From: Nemertoderma westbladi
Taxonomy: Eukaryota; Xenacoelomorpha; Nemertodermatida; Nemertodermatidae
Direction of reading: 5' to 3'
Assembly (NCBI GenBank): GCA_032718475.1
Contig: JAUCBJ010008345.1
Span: 1 to 43,334, forward strand
Length of the DNA stretch: 43,334 nt
Shown piece after piece: positions 41,896 through 43,334 of the stretch (within the stretch, counting starts at the first letter, position 1; each line of letters starts with the position of its first letter). A program made the translations under genes and the position numbers. The notes beneath the pieces are model-generated. The model was not told where the DNA came from. It saw only the letters and a program-made list of their open reading frames with translations, and made no database searches.

Positions 41896-42350
41896 CGATG
41901 GGGTGTGGCCGATGGTGTGTGGCCGATGTGGCGTGGCCAGTGAGGTGTGGCCGATGGGGTGTGGCCGATGGTGTGTCGATGTGGAGTGGCCGGTGAGATG
42001 TGGCCGATGGGGTTTGGCCGATGGTGTGTGGTCGATGTGGTGCGACCGATGGGGCGTGGCCGTTAAGTGTGGCCAATGGAGCATGTCCGATCGGGTGTGG
42101 CTGATGAGGTGACCGATGGGGAGTGGCCGATGTGGCATGGCCGATTGGGTGTGGCTGATGGGGCATGTCCGATCGGATGTGGCCGATGGGGTGTGGTCGA
42201 TGGTGTGTGGCCGATGTGGAGTGTCCGGTGAGGTGTGGCCGATGGGGTGTGGCCGATGGTGTTTGGCCGATGTAGAGTGGCCGGTGAGGTGTGGCCGATG
42301 GTGTTTGGCCGATGTGGAGTGGCCGGTGAGGTGTGGCCGATGGGGTGTAT
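41896..42350. repeat. 14-bp minisatellite, about 32 units
   Basis: The unit is gtgtggccgatggg with frequent variants gagtggccggtgag and gtttggccgatgta. Period-28 and longer blocks recur (for example near 41970 and 42210-42330). Open frames on both strands across it (His/Pro/Thr-rich on the minus strand) reflect the repeat, not a gene. Confidence 0.93.
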
Positions 42351-43278
42351 GTGTCATTAACAGTATATTTCTCCGAACACGGCGGTGAATTAAATGACCT
42401 GGTGGTGAGCTTCCCGGGTTGAGATTCTTAGTATATTTCCTAAGTTCTAAACAAGTCTGCTTAGAAAGGCTTAGAACGCTTAGCAACGCTGGTGCAAAGG
42501 GTGAGTAAAGTACTTAACAAATTTTCCAATTTCATAAAAATGACATTGCAAGTTTATAATGTTTAGTAAGTTGTTGCTATGTGACTGACAAGTATTACAG
42601 GATATATAAACGTGCTTTATATGTAACCGATGATATATGCAAGCACTTTGCAAGTGTAATGAACTAATAACATGCGCATTACAAATCTAGCATATATCTG
42701 TAACCTATATATTCCCGGCACTAGTTCGAACCTGCGTCGCAAATTTTTTTAAGTAATAATTATTTTTGAAAAATAAATGTTGTGGGAAGAGTGGCGGTTA
42801 GCTTTCGAATGAAAGTAAATGATGACCCCCCCCCCCCCCCCCCCTCTGAGACAAGAGAAACAACACACGGAACATCATAGTGAGTGATGTACTGTATGCT
42901 ATGCACTTGTGTTTGGTTTGATACTCTTTGTTGCAACCCCCCCCCCCCCCCCTCCCCTATGACATATGTAAACAAATTAATACCGAGACTCAATGTTTTT
43001 AATATAAACAACATATAAACAAACATATTATTACTGTACGTTACATACACATCAGATCTAAACGCGTAAATACTGTAGGTCTACACTAAAACACAGTTAC
43101 GTCGGAAAAATTTATCCAAAAAGTTCAAAAATGGTATTCCTCATTTCTGTTTATGCAATAATACTATTTAATTCAAATTTGTAATCTTATCAAGCGCTAC
43201 AGTAGATTACGATTTGAGCACGAAATAAAATAGAAAATTTATCACCCGTCATATAAAGTTACCAATAACATCATTGTA
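42351..43278. other. AT-rich region with two poly-C tracts, no gene seen
   Basis: C19 at 42826-42844 and C16-T-C4 at 42937-42957 lie about 111 bp apart. The rest is AT-rich with only short open frames. Confidence 0.6.
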
Positions 43279-43332
43279 CGCGCTTTTATAGACCTTCAGC
43301 AGTTTAACCTGCCGAAATTTATATGTCTTTAT
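43279..43332 (+). repeat. Dispersed repeat, copy 2
   Basis: Same orientation and about 85-90% identical by eye to 105-157; the shared core agcagtttaacctgcc is intact. It may extend past the window edge. Confidence 0.8.
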
Positions 43333-43334
43333 TG

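Noticed and set aside
41866-42486. His/Pro-rich protein on the minus strand
   Set aside because: It is translation of the 14-bp minisatellite; no unique domain, and both strands are open.

Overview
The window looks like a repeat-dominated stretch of a metazoan nuclear genome, most likely a marine invertebrate. The evidence is three families of non-LTR retrotransposon, a tRNA-derived SINE, decayed integrase and reverse-transcriptase fragments, many minisatellites, AT-rich intergenic DNA, and one spliced host gene of the EcKL/CHK-like kinase family with intron-style junctions. There is no operon-like gene packing. The phylum cannot be fixed from the sequence.

Layout. 1-1360: AT-rich DNA with no convincing gene. 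1361-17361: a huge 17-bp minisatellite (about 530 + 104 units) split by a 5.24-kb CR1/Jockey-type LINE (LINE-A, 10358-15597). LINE-A has ORF1 and ORF2 and an A-tail. Because the 17-mer is free of stops in every frame used, the array is open for thousands of codons and runs in frame into LINE-A ORF1. 17362-20373: a short unassigned stretch, then a 2.29-kb non-autonomous DNA element with CACAGTG termini and a 5-bp target duplication (Transib/RAG-like candidate) carrying two tandem arrays with a period near 154 bp. 20374-24694: a decayed RT fragment and a full-length RTE-type LINE (LINE-B) on the minus strand with a 12-bp target duplication and an unbroken 1098-codon ORF. 24707-26600: paired poly-G tracts, a 1.07-kb foldback (long inverted repeat) and a frameshifted DDE-integrase pseudogene. 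26772-28895: a 36-bp minisatellite and a 1.06-kb TIR element flanked by TTAA. 28896-31110: AT-rich DNA and a tRNA-derived SINE. 31330-35160: a decayed third LINE (LINE-C) interrupted by a 5'-truncated LINE-B copy with a 50-bp target duplication. 35552-36853: two exons of the kinase gene on the minus strand, with a 15-bp minisatellite in the intron and a 20-bp, about 64-copy array (37001-38293) just upstream. 38448-39062: a second decayed RTE-type fragment. The rest is AT-rich DNA, a 14-bp minisatellite (41896-42350) and paired poly-C tracts. The last 54 bp are a second copy of a sequence at 105-157.

How the parts relate. LINE-A sits inside the 17-mer array. LINE-B inserted once full length and once, truncated, into LINE-C. 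LINE-C and the SINE lie antisense to, and probably within a downstream intron of, the kinase gene. The only host gene I can support is that kinase; no cellular pathway or operon is visible. The items most worth checking are the CACAGTG-ended element, the stop-free 17-bp array feeding LINE-A ORF1, the foldback, and the nested LINE-B insertion with its unusually long target duplication.
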